A DNA stretch of 64,000 nucleotides from positions 62,001 to 126,000 of the forward strand of contig WGNM01000007.1 in the NCBI GenBank assembly GCA_016124575.1, in the 5' to 3' direction. This document shows, one piece after another, positions 36,048 to 42,766 of this stretch (position 1 is the stretch's first letter; each line of letters begins with the position of its first letter). Position numbers and translations under genes: made by a program. This stretch comes from Cryomorphaceae bacterium (GTDB lineage Bacteria > Bacteroidota > Bacteroidia > Flavobacteriales_D > Sanyastnellaceae). The notes beneath the pieces were generated by a model. The model made no database searches. It was not told where the DNA came from and saw only the letters and a list, made by a program, of their open reading frames with translations.

Positions 36048-36392
36048 TTACCCTATCTCTCCTATTTCTTTGAAGTAAGAAACAATGGCTCTTTTGATCA
36101 ATCGCTCTTGCTCGACAGCTTCGAGATGAGGCAAGTGTTCTAGTCTATCGAAATGTGGCCACCCATCATCATCGCGCCCCTCATATCTGTAATATCCATA
36201 GGGCTCAAGCAAGGTACAAATGGCCACATGCATCAAGTCTACTTTCTCATCTTTCTTGAATTTGAGAAACCCCTTACCGAGTTCTTGCACCCCAATGATA
36301 TAGAGTATTCCCTGGAGGTCGATGTCTTCGCCAAACTGACGCTCAATGCGCTTTTGAACTTCTAGCCACTCTTTTTCGAACTGATAATCCAT
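36048..36392 (-). CDS. Conserved hypothetical protein of Bacteroidota
   Basis: 114 residues, charged, mainly helical, without signal peptide or membrane segment, so cytoplasmic. DLQGILYIIGVQELGKGF, KFKKDEKVDLMHVAICTLLE and PYGYYRYEGRDDDGWPHF are strongly conserved-looking blocks that I recall from other Flavobacteriia hypotheticals. No catalytic motif or named domain is recognised. It is monocistronic, with the TonB-like gene divergent upstream of it (104-bp gap). Confidence 0.75.
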   Translation of the reverse strand: MDYQFEKEWLEVQKRIERQFGEDIDLQGILYIIGVQELGKGFLKFKKDEKVDLMHVAICTLLEPYGYYRYEGRDDDGWPHFDRLEHLPHLEAVEQERLIKRAIVSYFKEIGEIG

Positions 36393-36459
36393 ACCCTTTG
36401 TTACAATGAAATTGTTAATAACTCCAGAAAACTGTTGAATAACCCTAGATCTTTAATTA

Positions 36460-36467
36460 TAAATTCG
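36460..36467 (+). promoter_or_regulatory. Possible -7 box for the TonB C-terminal-domain gene
   Basis: TAAATTCG, one mismatch to TAnnTTTG, 29 bp upstream of the ATG at 36497. Confidence 0.35.
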
Positions 36468-36496
36468 TTAAGGATCCAACTATTACAACTATTCAG

Positions 36497-37222
36497 ATGA
36501 TAATACGAACGCACCTTTTGTGTGTATTACTCTGGTTGAGTGCCTATCAATTGAATGCTCAAGAGAGTTTTCGTGATTGTTTAGACGCCACCTTACAAAA
36601 GTCCAAAGATGAGAACATTTGTCATTATATGCGCAACAGTCGCGCTGGGGATGACGGATTAACTTATGTGGAAATCGAGTATCTGTCTGGTAATGTTAAA
36701 ATGACAGGTAGTTATCGCGACAGTTTGTTTGTGATTGAGGAGGGATATTTCAAGTATTTTTATCGCAACGGACAACTCGAGTCTGAGGGTTTTTATGAGA
36801 ACGGACGGAAGTCGGGGACTTGGAAGCGTTACTTATTTGACGGCACTGCACGTCCCGACCGCATCTATCCTCCACTTAATGAACACCGCTCAGTAGAAAA
36901 ACCAGCTTCTTTCCCTACTGGATATGAGGGCTTTTCGCGGTTCATCACCGACTATATCACCTACCCAGAAGCAGCCCTGAAAAAAGGCTTAAGCGCCGAT
37001 GTCAAAGCCTCATTTATCGTTTCTGAAACGGGTGAAATTACCGACATTGAGATTTTAGAGAGCTCGCACTATTTCTTCGATCGAGCTGTTTTAGAATGTT
37101 TGTATCAGATGCCTGATTGGTTGCCCGCCGAGCGAAATGGCATCGCGACAAAAAGCACGTTCATTCTGCCGTTGTATTTTAAAATATCTGATGGCTATGC
37201 CGCAATAGGCATTAACGACTAA
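36497..37222 (+). CDS. Secreted protein with MORN-like repeats and a TonB C-terminal domain
   Basis: 241 residues. Signal peptide (about 1-21). Residues about 60-115 carry two MORN-like hairpins (EEGYFKYFYRNGQLESEG, GTWKRYLFDG). Residues about 150-232 match the TonB C-terminal fold: ITYPEAALKKGLSADVKASF, IVSETGEITDIEIL, and a closing strand with LPAERNGIATKSTFILPLYF. Unlike true TonB it lacks an N-terminal membrane anchor and Pro-rich spacer, so it probably does not energise receptors. Such combinations are frequent in Bacteroidota; function unknown. Confidence 0.8.
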   Translation: MIIRTHLLCVLLWLSAYQLNAQESFRDCLDATLQKSKDENICHYMRNSRAGDDGLTYVEIEYLSGNVKMTGSYRDSLFVIEEGYFKYFYRNGQLESEGFYENGRKSGTWKRYLFDGTARPDRIYPPLNEHRSVEKPASFPTGYEGFSRFITDYITYPEAALKKGLSADVKASFIVSETGEITDIEILESSHYFFDRAVLECLYQMPDWLPAERNGIATKSTFILPLYFKISDGYAAIGIND

Positions 37223-37245
37223 GAGATTGCTGGTCGGCAATCTCT
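37222..37245. terminator. Hairpin between convergent genes
   Basis: AGAGATTGC, loop TGGTCG, GCAATCTCT: a perfect 9-bp stem that begins at the last base of the TonB-domain gene's stop codon. There is no T-run on either strand, so it may stabilise 3' ends or act in both directions rather than be a classic terminator. Confidence 0.55.
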
Positions 37246-37270
37246 TCGATACTCAAAACGTTATCTGAAA

Positions 37271-38068
37271 CTATTCAGGAATCACCAACAAAGGTGTCTT
37301 GGTGTGCATGGCCAGCGTGCGTGAAACACTCTTGTGGAATATTCTTTCAAACAACCCATAGTCGCGACGCACCATGATCAGCAAATCGATGTCTCCGGTA
37401 TTCAAATAGTTGTCTAACCCACTTGAAACATTATCTGAAACAACGTGCACCACTTCCGGCGACAGACCGCCAAGTTGAAAACCCAAATCAGACTTACTCG
37501 AACCACTGACAACCTTCTCATTCACGTGCACTGCTTCAAAAGATGCCATTGTAAGCTGCGCGAAACGGCCGATGTGATTTGTTGCCGTGCCATCCAATGG
37601 TTGAAAATCGGTAGCCAGCGCAATTCTTTTCGGTTGTTTGCACGCTGTACCTTCGGGAATGATAATCAGCGGCACTTTGGTGCTACGCATTGCATTTGCA
37701 GTATTACTGCCAATTATTTTCTTGTGTAAATCGTCGGAGCCATTGGTGCCCATCACCACATAATCGAACTGCTCTTTTCTGTTCATCGTGCGTATGACAT
37801 CATTCAGAGCCCCTTCTTTCACCTCGCCTCGCAGGTTGGTAATATTCTGTGCGCTTATTTTCAGTTCTGAAATCAAATCATGCATCGATCTTTCGGCATC
37901 TTCTCGCAACAAATCTTCAATACTTACGAGCATACCTGTTCCTGTGTGCGGAATTTGCCATGTGTTCAAAATCACCAATTCAGGGTTGTGAGCACCGAAA
38001 AGACACACCGCATACTCTAAAGCCGTTCGTGAGTTGGGACTAAAATCTGTGGGGATAAGAATTTTCAT
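37271..38068 (-). CDS. Universal stress protein, tandem UspA domains
   Basis: 265 residues made of two Usp domains (about 1-140 and 145-265). The first keeps the ATP-binding pattern G-x2-G-x9-G-S in MGTNGSDDLHKKIIGSN; the second has lost it (MVRRDYGLFERIFHKSVSR). It opens with KILIPTDFSPNSRTALEYA, typical of the family. Usp proteins are cytoplasmic and respond to starvation, oxygen loss and other stress. It lies 40 bp after a second usp gene on the same strand and is the last gene of the stress cassette. Confidence 0.92.
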   Translation of the reverse strand: MKILIPTDFSPNSRTALEYAVCLFGAHNPELVILNTWQIPHTGTGMLVSIEDLLREDAERSMHDLISELKISAQNITNLRGEVKEGALNDVIRTMNRKEQFDYVVMGTNGSDDLHKKIIGSNTANAMRSTKVPLIIIPEGTACKQPKRIALATDFQPLDGTATNHIGRFAQLTMASFEAVHVNEKVVSGSSKSDLGFQLGGLSPEVVHVVSDNVSSGLDNYLNTGDIDLLIMVRRDYGLFERIFHKSVSRTLAMHTKTPLLVIPE

Positions 38069-38108
38069 CTGGCGAATCTGGTATTATTGATTAGATTGGG
38101 AAGATGGT

Positions 38109-38957
38109 TCATTTAACCTCTTTGACAACTTCAATACGCTGACTGAGTACTGAACGAGAACTGTGATTGGCAACGTCTTCAGCAATGCTCTGACGAAAGA
38201 AATGCGCTAAACCAGTTCGTCCGTGTGTTTCAATTAACAACAAATCAGCATCCAATTCATCAGCCATGGCATGAATGCCTTTTTCGACCATCAAATCGTT
38301 GTAGATATGAAACTCTGGTTCTTTGAGCCCTGCTTTAGCTGCAAAATCGCTCATCAAACCCCGTGTGTAATGTGTGCCTTCAAAATTGGCAGGAGTAATG
38401 ACCTTGACCAAATGAATTTTCGCATTGAAAAGGTCAGCAAAGTCTTTCAGTTTACGGAAAGACTCAACCGACTCTTCGAAGAAATTAGAAGCGAAGACAA
38501 CATTCTTCGGATTGAAATCGGTAATCCTTTCTTTGATGGTTAGCACCGGACAATAGGCAGTGCGGATTATTTTTTCAGTATTCGAACCCACAAGGAATTC
38601 TTGTGCACCCGAAGAACCGCGAGAACCCATGACGATGAGATCGATCTCGAACTCTCTGGCTTTTTCGGTAATGGTGTCGTATACATTCTCCCACTGCAAC
38701 ACTTCTGCTACCTCCACCCCTTCAAAAAATGGTTGATTGATGAGCTTTTCAAACTCTTGCTTCGCTCGCTTCAAAAGGAAAATACCTTCCATTGTATCGG
38801 GAACCTCGCTGAAACTATCGTTCCTGGAGTAAGAAGGCATATCAATTGCGTGCAATAAGAACACACGTGCGCCTGTTTTTTTCGCAATGCCCGCAGCTAC
38901 CTCAGCAGCATAATAGGCAAATTCTGAAAAGTCTGTTGGTACAAGTATACGTTTCAT
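38109..38957 (-). CDS. Universal stress protein, tandem UspA domains
   Basis: 282 residues, two Usp domains. The first carries an intact nucleotide motif G-x2-G-x9-G-S (MGSRGSSGAQEFLVGSN, about 120-136). The second ends with ETHGRTGLAHFFRQSIAED, a partial version. N terminus KRILVPTDFSEFAYYAAEVA. It precedes the other usp gene in the same transcription unit. An 18-bp perfect palindrome (39028-39045) lies 71 bp upstream of its ATG and about 30 bp upstream of a TATAAT-like box (39001-39006, reverse strand), a position suited to Crp/Fnr-type activation. Confidence 0.92.
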   Translation of the reverse strand: MKRILVPTDFSEFAYYAAEVAAGIAKKTGARVFLLHAIDMPSYSRNDSFSEVPDTMEGIFLLKRAKQEFEKLINQPFFEGVEVAEVLQWENVYDTITEKAREFEIDLIVMGSRGSSGAQEFLVGSNTEKIIRTAYCPVLTIKERITDFNPKNVVFASNFFEESVESFRKLKDFADLFNAKIHLVKVITPANFEGTHYTRGLMSDFAAKAGLKEPEFHIYNDLMVEKGIHAMADELDADLLLIETHGRTGLAHFFRQSIAEDVANHSSRSVLSQRIEVVKEVK

Positions 38958-39027
38958 GGCGAAGTATTTAAGGGGGTGAAAATTCCGAAATCGGGAAAAA
39001 ATTATACCTGACGTCTATTAAAAGAAA

Positions 39028-39045
39028 AACTGACAATTGTCAGTT
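39028..39045. promoter_or_regulatory. 18-bp perfect palindrome, candidate Crp/Fnr-type operator (site 1)
   Basis: AACTGACAATTGTCAGTT is identical to its reverse complement. As a dyad it reads CTGAC-N4-GTCAG, the half-site spacing of Fnr/Dnr boxes. It lies between the 134-residue gene and the usp gene; its centre is about 42 bp upstream of the start expected from the TATAAT-like box at 39001-39006. On the reverse strand it is followed by TTTTCTTTT, so it could instead, or also, be an intrinsic terminator. Confidence 0.55.
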
Positions 39046-39450
39046 CTACATCCATTTCGTCAAAAACTGATTGAATTCTACTCTCAAATCAGCGAATAGC
39101 TTTTCCATTGTGGTCATGCGGTCAGCCAATCCGGAATGGTATGTATGATAAGACTTCGTAGCTGCTAAAGGGTTTTCTTCAACTTCTTTCACGATCTTGT
39201 TTTCATGCAGCTTGATGTCGTGTTCCAAAATATCGATCACCTCACGCTCACGAATAAATCGGTTTTGAAACTGTTCAACACCCTGGCGTTCTTCAACACT
39301 ACTGTTTTTCATGCTCACCTCAGCAAGGCGATTTGTGAGCACAACCAACTCATCTTTGTAGAAATCCAATTGTTTGAACCACGCCATGTGATCTGCATGT
39401 AACACATCTATATGCGTACGTTCTTCTGGGGCAATTTTATCTTTGTTCAT
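39046..39450 (-). CDS. Conserved helical protein of the stress cassette
   Basis: 134 residues, highly charged, predicted almost entirely helical with coiled-coil character (FQNRFIREREVIDILEHDIK, HENKIVKEVEENP). No signal peptide, membrane segment or cysteine. His residues in HIDVLHADHMAW and YHTYHSGL recall four-helix metal-binding folds, but the spacing does not let me assign hemerythrin. It lies 21 bp after the 113-residue gene on the same strand and is surely co-transcribed with it. Function unknown; the neighbours suggest a stress role. Confidence 0.75.
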   Translation of the reverse strand: MNKDKIAPEERTHIDVLHADHMAWFKQLDFYKDELVVLTNRLAEVSMKNSSVEERQGVEQFQNRFIREREVIDILEHDIKLHENKIVKEVEENPLAATKSYHTYHSGLADRMTTMEKLFADLRVEFNQFLTKWM

Positions 39451-39471
39451 CTTGATGTTTTATTTATTCTA

Positions 39472-39813
39472 TTAATATTCTTCAGTGTTGATGCGGCTTA
39501 GCGCCCAATCGTCGGTACGTGTGGTCTCCAACCATAGCTTTCCTGATTGACGAAAGACCTGAACGTGCATACCCGACTTCTCAAAAATCGACTCTACCTG
39601 CTCAACTGTCATTTCAGGATCAATGAATAGCGACAACGGCGCCTTGACCCATCGCGACAAACTTTCATTATCATCGATCATTTGAGACGCGGGAGACCCT
39701 TTGCCTTTCGCGTGCGATGACTCAAACAAGCGCAGCGACAAACGCGGAAATTCCAAGTGAAACTGAGCTCTTAAAGACCCAACAGTTGTTTCAGGATTGA
39801 TTACAATGTTCAT
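39472..39813 (-). CDS. Conserved small protein of stress/redox clusters
   Basis: 113 residues, soluble. N-terminal part INPETTVGSLRAQFHLEFPRL and the C-terminal block GMHVQVFRQSGKLWLETTRT plus DDWAL resemble small unannotated proteins I associate with usp genes in other Bacteroidota; no named domain or catalytic motif. It is the first gene of the stress unit. A -7-like box CATCTTTG (39870-39877, reverse strand) lies 57 bp upstream of its ATG, and a dyad matching site 1 lies about 51 bp further upstream of that box. Confidence 0.75.
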   Translation of the reverse strand: MNIVINPETTVGSLRAQFHLEFPRLSLRLFESSHAKGKGSPASQMIDDNESLSRWVKAPLSLFIDPEMTVEQVESIFEKSGMHVQVFRQSGKLWLETTRTDDWALSRINTEEY

Positions 39814-39920
39814 GGCGTTTCGATTTTTTCATTTCCAATTTTGAAAATTGGTGAACGAAAGGTTCTATGCAAAGATGGGAGCACCTCTGCAGGAAATTCA
39901 TGAACTAGATTAGGGGGATG

Positions 39921-39936
39921 ACTGATATGCGTCAGT
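39921..39936. promoter_or_regulatory. Imperfect dyad matching site 1 (candidate operator, site 2)
   Basis: ACTGATATGCGTCAGT: CTGAT-N4-GTCAG, sharing ACTGA-N6-TCAGT with site 1. It is in the 160-bp gap upstream of the 113-residue gene; its centre is about 63 bp upstream of the start expected from the -7-like box at 39870-39877, close to the -61.5 position of class I Crp/Fnr activation. No T-run follows, so a terminator does not explain it. Confidence 0.5.
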
Positions 39937-39973
39937 TAAATCATTGATGCATACAAATCGTAAATACTATCTG

Positions 39974-41035
39974 CTATTTCGACTGACCCGAGTACTTTTT
40001 GAGGATGTCAGGACGACAGATAAGGATGGAACGGCCATGGACTTCGATGCTACCATCTTCTTTGAAGTCTGAAAGGGTGCGAATGAGCGACTCAGTGGCA
40101 GTGCCCACCATTGCTGCTAGGTCGTCGCGGGAGATCCGTATTTCAGCACCACTGCCGTAACGCTCGTGCAACTCAAGCAGGGCTGTTGCTGTGCGCTCTC
40201 GCACGGGAGCATATGCCAATTGAAGCAGTTTTTCCTCTTTGTCGTGCACGTTACCAGCAAGCATCTTAATGAAACGCGCCGCCACATCTCTGTTCGACTC
40301 TATGAGGGTGAGGAAATCGGCTTTGGGAACGAGTAAGGCCTCAGCTTTTTCGAGCGCGATGGCTGTTTCTTTGTGGTCGGAACCTTCGAGAATAGACATA
40401 AACCCGAAGAACTCACCTGCACTGAAAAGTCCGACCACCAGCTCTTTACCATAATGGTCAGACTTGATGATTTTCACCTTACCGCTTTTCAGGAAGAACA
40501 AATAGTTTGGGGTATCGCCTTCACGGAAAACGATTTCTTTGGGAGCAAACTCGCGTGAGCGGCGGTCTTTCGCAAGGTCTTCGAGAGCCAGCAACCCCCT
40601 GGCATCGTTTAGGAAAGATTCAACCCCTGCTTCAAGAGCGTTGTAATCTTTTTTTACTGCATCACTTTTTTTGATCCGACTTTCGATCGCGTTGAGCAGT
40701 TCCATTTCTTCATAAGGCTTGGTAAGATAGTCGTCAGCACCCAGATTCATGCCTTTTCGCATCTCACTCAATTCAGCCTTCGCTGTGAGAAAGATAAATG
40801 GAATGGCCGCTGTTTTCGGGTCTTTCCCCAAGTAATAGAGCACACCATAACCATCCAATTCGGGCATCATGATATCGCAAATTATCAGGTCAGGCAATTC
40901 AGCTTTCGCCTTTTCGACGCCCACTTTACCGTTTTCTGCTGTTACTACCTCATAATTTGCGAGCTCAAGTATTTCGGCTGTGTTCTCGCGCATTTCAAGG
41001 TTATCTTCAATCAACAATATCTTCTTCATGCTCAA
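39974..41035 (-). CDS. Receiver-Crp/Fnr fusion response regulator
   Basis: 353 residues. Receiver domain (1-120) with EDNLEMREN, phospho-acceptor Asp about 54 (LIICDIMMPELDGYGV) and LTKPYEE; a cNMP-binding-like domain (about 150-270, REFAPKEIVFREGDTPNYLF, LFSAGEFFGFMSIL); and a Crp-type winged helix (about 285-345) whose recognition helix reads GTATESLIRTLSDF with the Glu/Arg pair that contacts TGA cores. No Fnr-type cysteine cluster is present (only two Cys, in the receiver and near the end), so it is not itself an Fe-S oxygen sensor. The kinase gene overlaps it by 29 bp, so the two form a pair. Confidence 0.92.
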   Translation of the reverse strand: MSMKKILLIEDNLEMRENTAEILELANYEVVTAENGKVGVEKAKAELPDLIICDIMMPELDGYGVLYYLGKDPKTAAIPFIFLTAKAELSEMRKGMNLGADDYLTKPYEEMELLNAIESRIKKSDAVKKDYNALEAGVESFLNDARGLLALEDLAKDRRSREFAPKEIVFREGDTPNYLFFLKSGKVKIIKSDHYGKELVVGLFSAGEFFGFMSILEGSDHKETAIALEKAEALLVPKADFLTLIESNRDVAARFIKMLAGNVHDKEEKLLQLAYAPVRERTATALLELHERYGSGAEIRISRDDLAAMVGTATESLIRTLSDFKEDGSIEVHGRSILICRPDILKKYSGQSK

Positions 41036-42551
41036 TTGTTTTAGGTAAACTGACAGTGAACGTTGTGCCTGTTTCGGGGGAGCTCACAAAACGAATTTCT
41101 CCTTTCAGTAAATCTACATATCTCTTTACAATGTGCAAACCCAGTCCGGTACCCTGAATATTAAAGGCGTTGGTAGCCCTAAAAAATCTTCCGAAAAGAT
41201 GCTCTTGCTCTTTTTGAGGTATCCCAATTCCACTGTCGCTAACGGAGATTTCAACGAACTCTTTCGCATCGTTGCAGCCAATAACCACCTCGCTATTTTC
41301 AGGTGAGTACTTCAAGGCGTTTGAAATCAAGTTGATCATGACATTTCGCACCATCTGTTCATCTGCATGGATGATGCAATTCTCATGAACGTTGAAAAGG
41401 ATGTTTTGTCCTGGTTTCTTCAATCCTTCGATTTCTTCTATGAGATCGATGATGAGCACTCGGATATCGAAGCTTTTGACATTCAAATGCACCAACCCTT
41501 CTTCGAGTTTGTCGAGCGATAAGAAATCATTCAAAATCGCTGTTAAATTTTGTACGCTGGCGCGGATGCGATTGAGGTGTTTCTCTCTGCGCTGTTCTTC
41601 TTCTATTACCTGCGCTTTCTTCAAGAGATTCACACTCGATAATATGGTGCTTAGCGGAGTCCTGAACTCATGCGATGCCATGCTCACGAAGCGCGACTTG
41701 AGTTCATTGAGGTCGCGTTCTTTTTCGAGCGCAAGCTGCATATTGCGCTGAGCGATTTTCTGGTCGGTGATGTTTTGCTCTACAAGGAGAATCTGTGAAA
41801 TAACATCATTGCTGTCGAGCAATCCCACAGCATTTAACTTATAAGTCAGCCCACGTGTTTCAATCTCAAAACTGCTGTCGTGTCCTTCAAAAACTTTCTT
41901 TAATCGACCCCCAATTTCATCTCTCACATCTTCGGGCAAACGGTTCAAATAACTCGTCCCCACGAGCGCTTCACTGCTTAATTTGTAGCGAAATAGTTCT
42001 TGTCCTTCAGCGAATACATAGTTCAAATCGCGGTCGAAAACGTTGATGGTACCATTCGGGAAATTCCGCGAAATGGTGCGATAAAGCAGCTGACTCTCTT
42101 TCAGTTTCTCGGTGCGCTCCTCAACCATGCTTTCAAGCGATTGATTTAGCTTGCCGAGCTTTTCTTTCGCCTCTTTTCGTTCGGTAATATCGGTTACCAA
42201 AGCCACGACCAGCGTCTCATCATCCTGCTTTAAATGATTCAAGCTGATTTCTACAGGAAACTCTGATGCGTCTTTTCGAATGGCACAAAGATCCATATCC
42301 TGACCCATTGAGCGCTTGCGCGGTGCTTTGTTGTAATCGTTGCGCTCTCCCACATGTTTGTGCCGCAAATTCATGGGTATTAAGACTTCAACAGCTTGGC
42401 CAATTAACTCATCTGACTCATAACCAAACATCTCCTCAAGGCGGCGGTTGGCTACCAAAATCTGTCCAGATCTATTGGCTACCAACAGTCCTTCAGATGC
42501 CGAATCAAACAACAGTCGTCCGGCACCATCCTTCAGAATTTCAATAAGCAT
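41007..42551 (-). CDS. PAS-domain sensor histidine kinase (FixL-like layout)
   Basis: 514 residues from ATG 42551. No membrane segment, so cytoplasmic. PAS1 (about 10-125: LFDSASEGLLVANRSGQIL, RRLEEMFGYESDELIGQ, LIPMNLRHKHV) resembles the FixL PAS domain, but by eye the FixL haem-His position is Arg. A coiled coil (KLGKLNQSLESMVEERTEKL) links to PAS2 (about 160-285), then HisKA SMASHEFRTPLSTILSSVN (His about 305) and HATPase (ISNALKYSPENSE, DSGIGIPQKE, GTGLGLHIVKRYV). The frame is open 35 codons upstream, but a -7 box lies there, so ATG 42551 is preferred. It overlaps its regulator gene by 29 bp. Confidence 0.92.
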   Translation of the reverse strand: MLIEILKDGAGRLLFDSASEGLLVANRSGQILVANRRLEEMFGYESDELIGQAVEVLIPMNLRHKHVGERNDYNKAPRKRSMGQDMDLCAIRKDASEFPVEISLNHLKQDDETLVVALVTDITERKEAKEKLGKLNQSLESMVEERTEKLKESQLLYRTISRNFPNGTINVFDRDLNYVFAEGQELFRYKLSSEALVGTSYLNRLPEDVRDEIGGRLKKVFEGHDSSFEIETRGLTYKLNAVGLLDSNDVISQILLVEQNITDQKIAQRNMQLALEKERDLNELKSRFVSMASHEFRTPLSTILSSVNLLKKAQVIEEEQRREKHLNRIRASVQNLTAILNDFLSLDKLEEGLVHLNVKSFDIRVLIIDLIEEIEGLKKPGQNILFNVHENCIIHADEQMVRNVMINLISNALKYSPENSEVVIGCNDAKEFVEISVSDSGIGIPQKEQEHLFGRFFRATNAFNIQGTGLGLHIVKRYVDLLKGEIRFVSSPETGTTFTVSLPKTIEHEEDIVD

Positions 42552-42581
42552 ATCCTGTTTCACGTGGTAGAAATCTATCTG

Positions 42582-42589
42582 CAAAGGTG
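42582..42589 (-). promoter_or_regulatory. Probable -7 box for the kinase-regulator operon
   Basis: Reverse strand CACCTTTG, one mismatch to TAnnTTTG, 30 bp upstream of the ATG at 42551. The CTGAY-N4-GTCAG dyad is not present in this 215-bp divergent gap, which suggests no autoregulation. The gap also contains a 6-bp hairpin (CACGCT-GCG-AGCGTG, about 42659-42673). Confidence 0.4.
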
Positions 42590-42739
42590 CACATTTCAAA
42601 TTAAACAAGCGGCCCTGAACACACGCCGACATCCGTAGAAAACAAAGCATCAACATCCACGCTGCGAGCGTGCGAAAAAATGATGATAAAAAGCAGAATC
42701 TTACCCACTTGAAACCTGTATAAACGCGGGAGAAATTAG

Positions 42740-42747
42740 TACCTTAG
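42740..42747 (+). promoter_or_regulatory. Probable -7 box for pheT
   Basis: TACCTTAG, one mismatch to TAnnTTTG, 19 bp upstream of the pheT ATG at 42767. Confidence 0.4.
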
Positions 42748-42766
42748 CCGCTTCAAAAATTTTCCA

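Noticed and set aside
42552-42656. Longer N terminus for the PAS kinase
   Set aside because: The frame is open but a probable -7 box lies inside (42582-42589) and the extra residues are not part of the PAS domain.
42659-42673. CACGCT-GCG-AGCGTG hairpin in the pheT upstream gap as terminator or attenuator
   Set aside because: No T-run follows on either strand and no Phe-rich leader peptide could be found.
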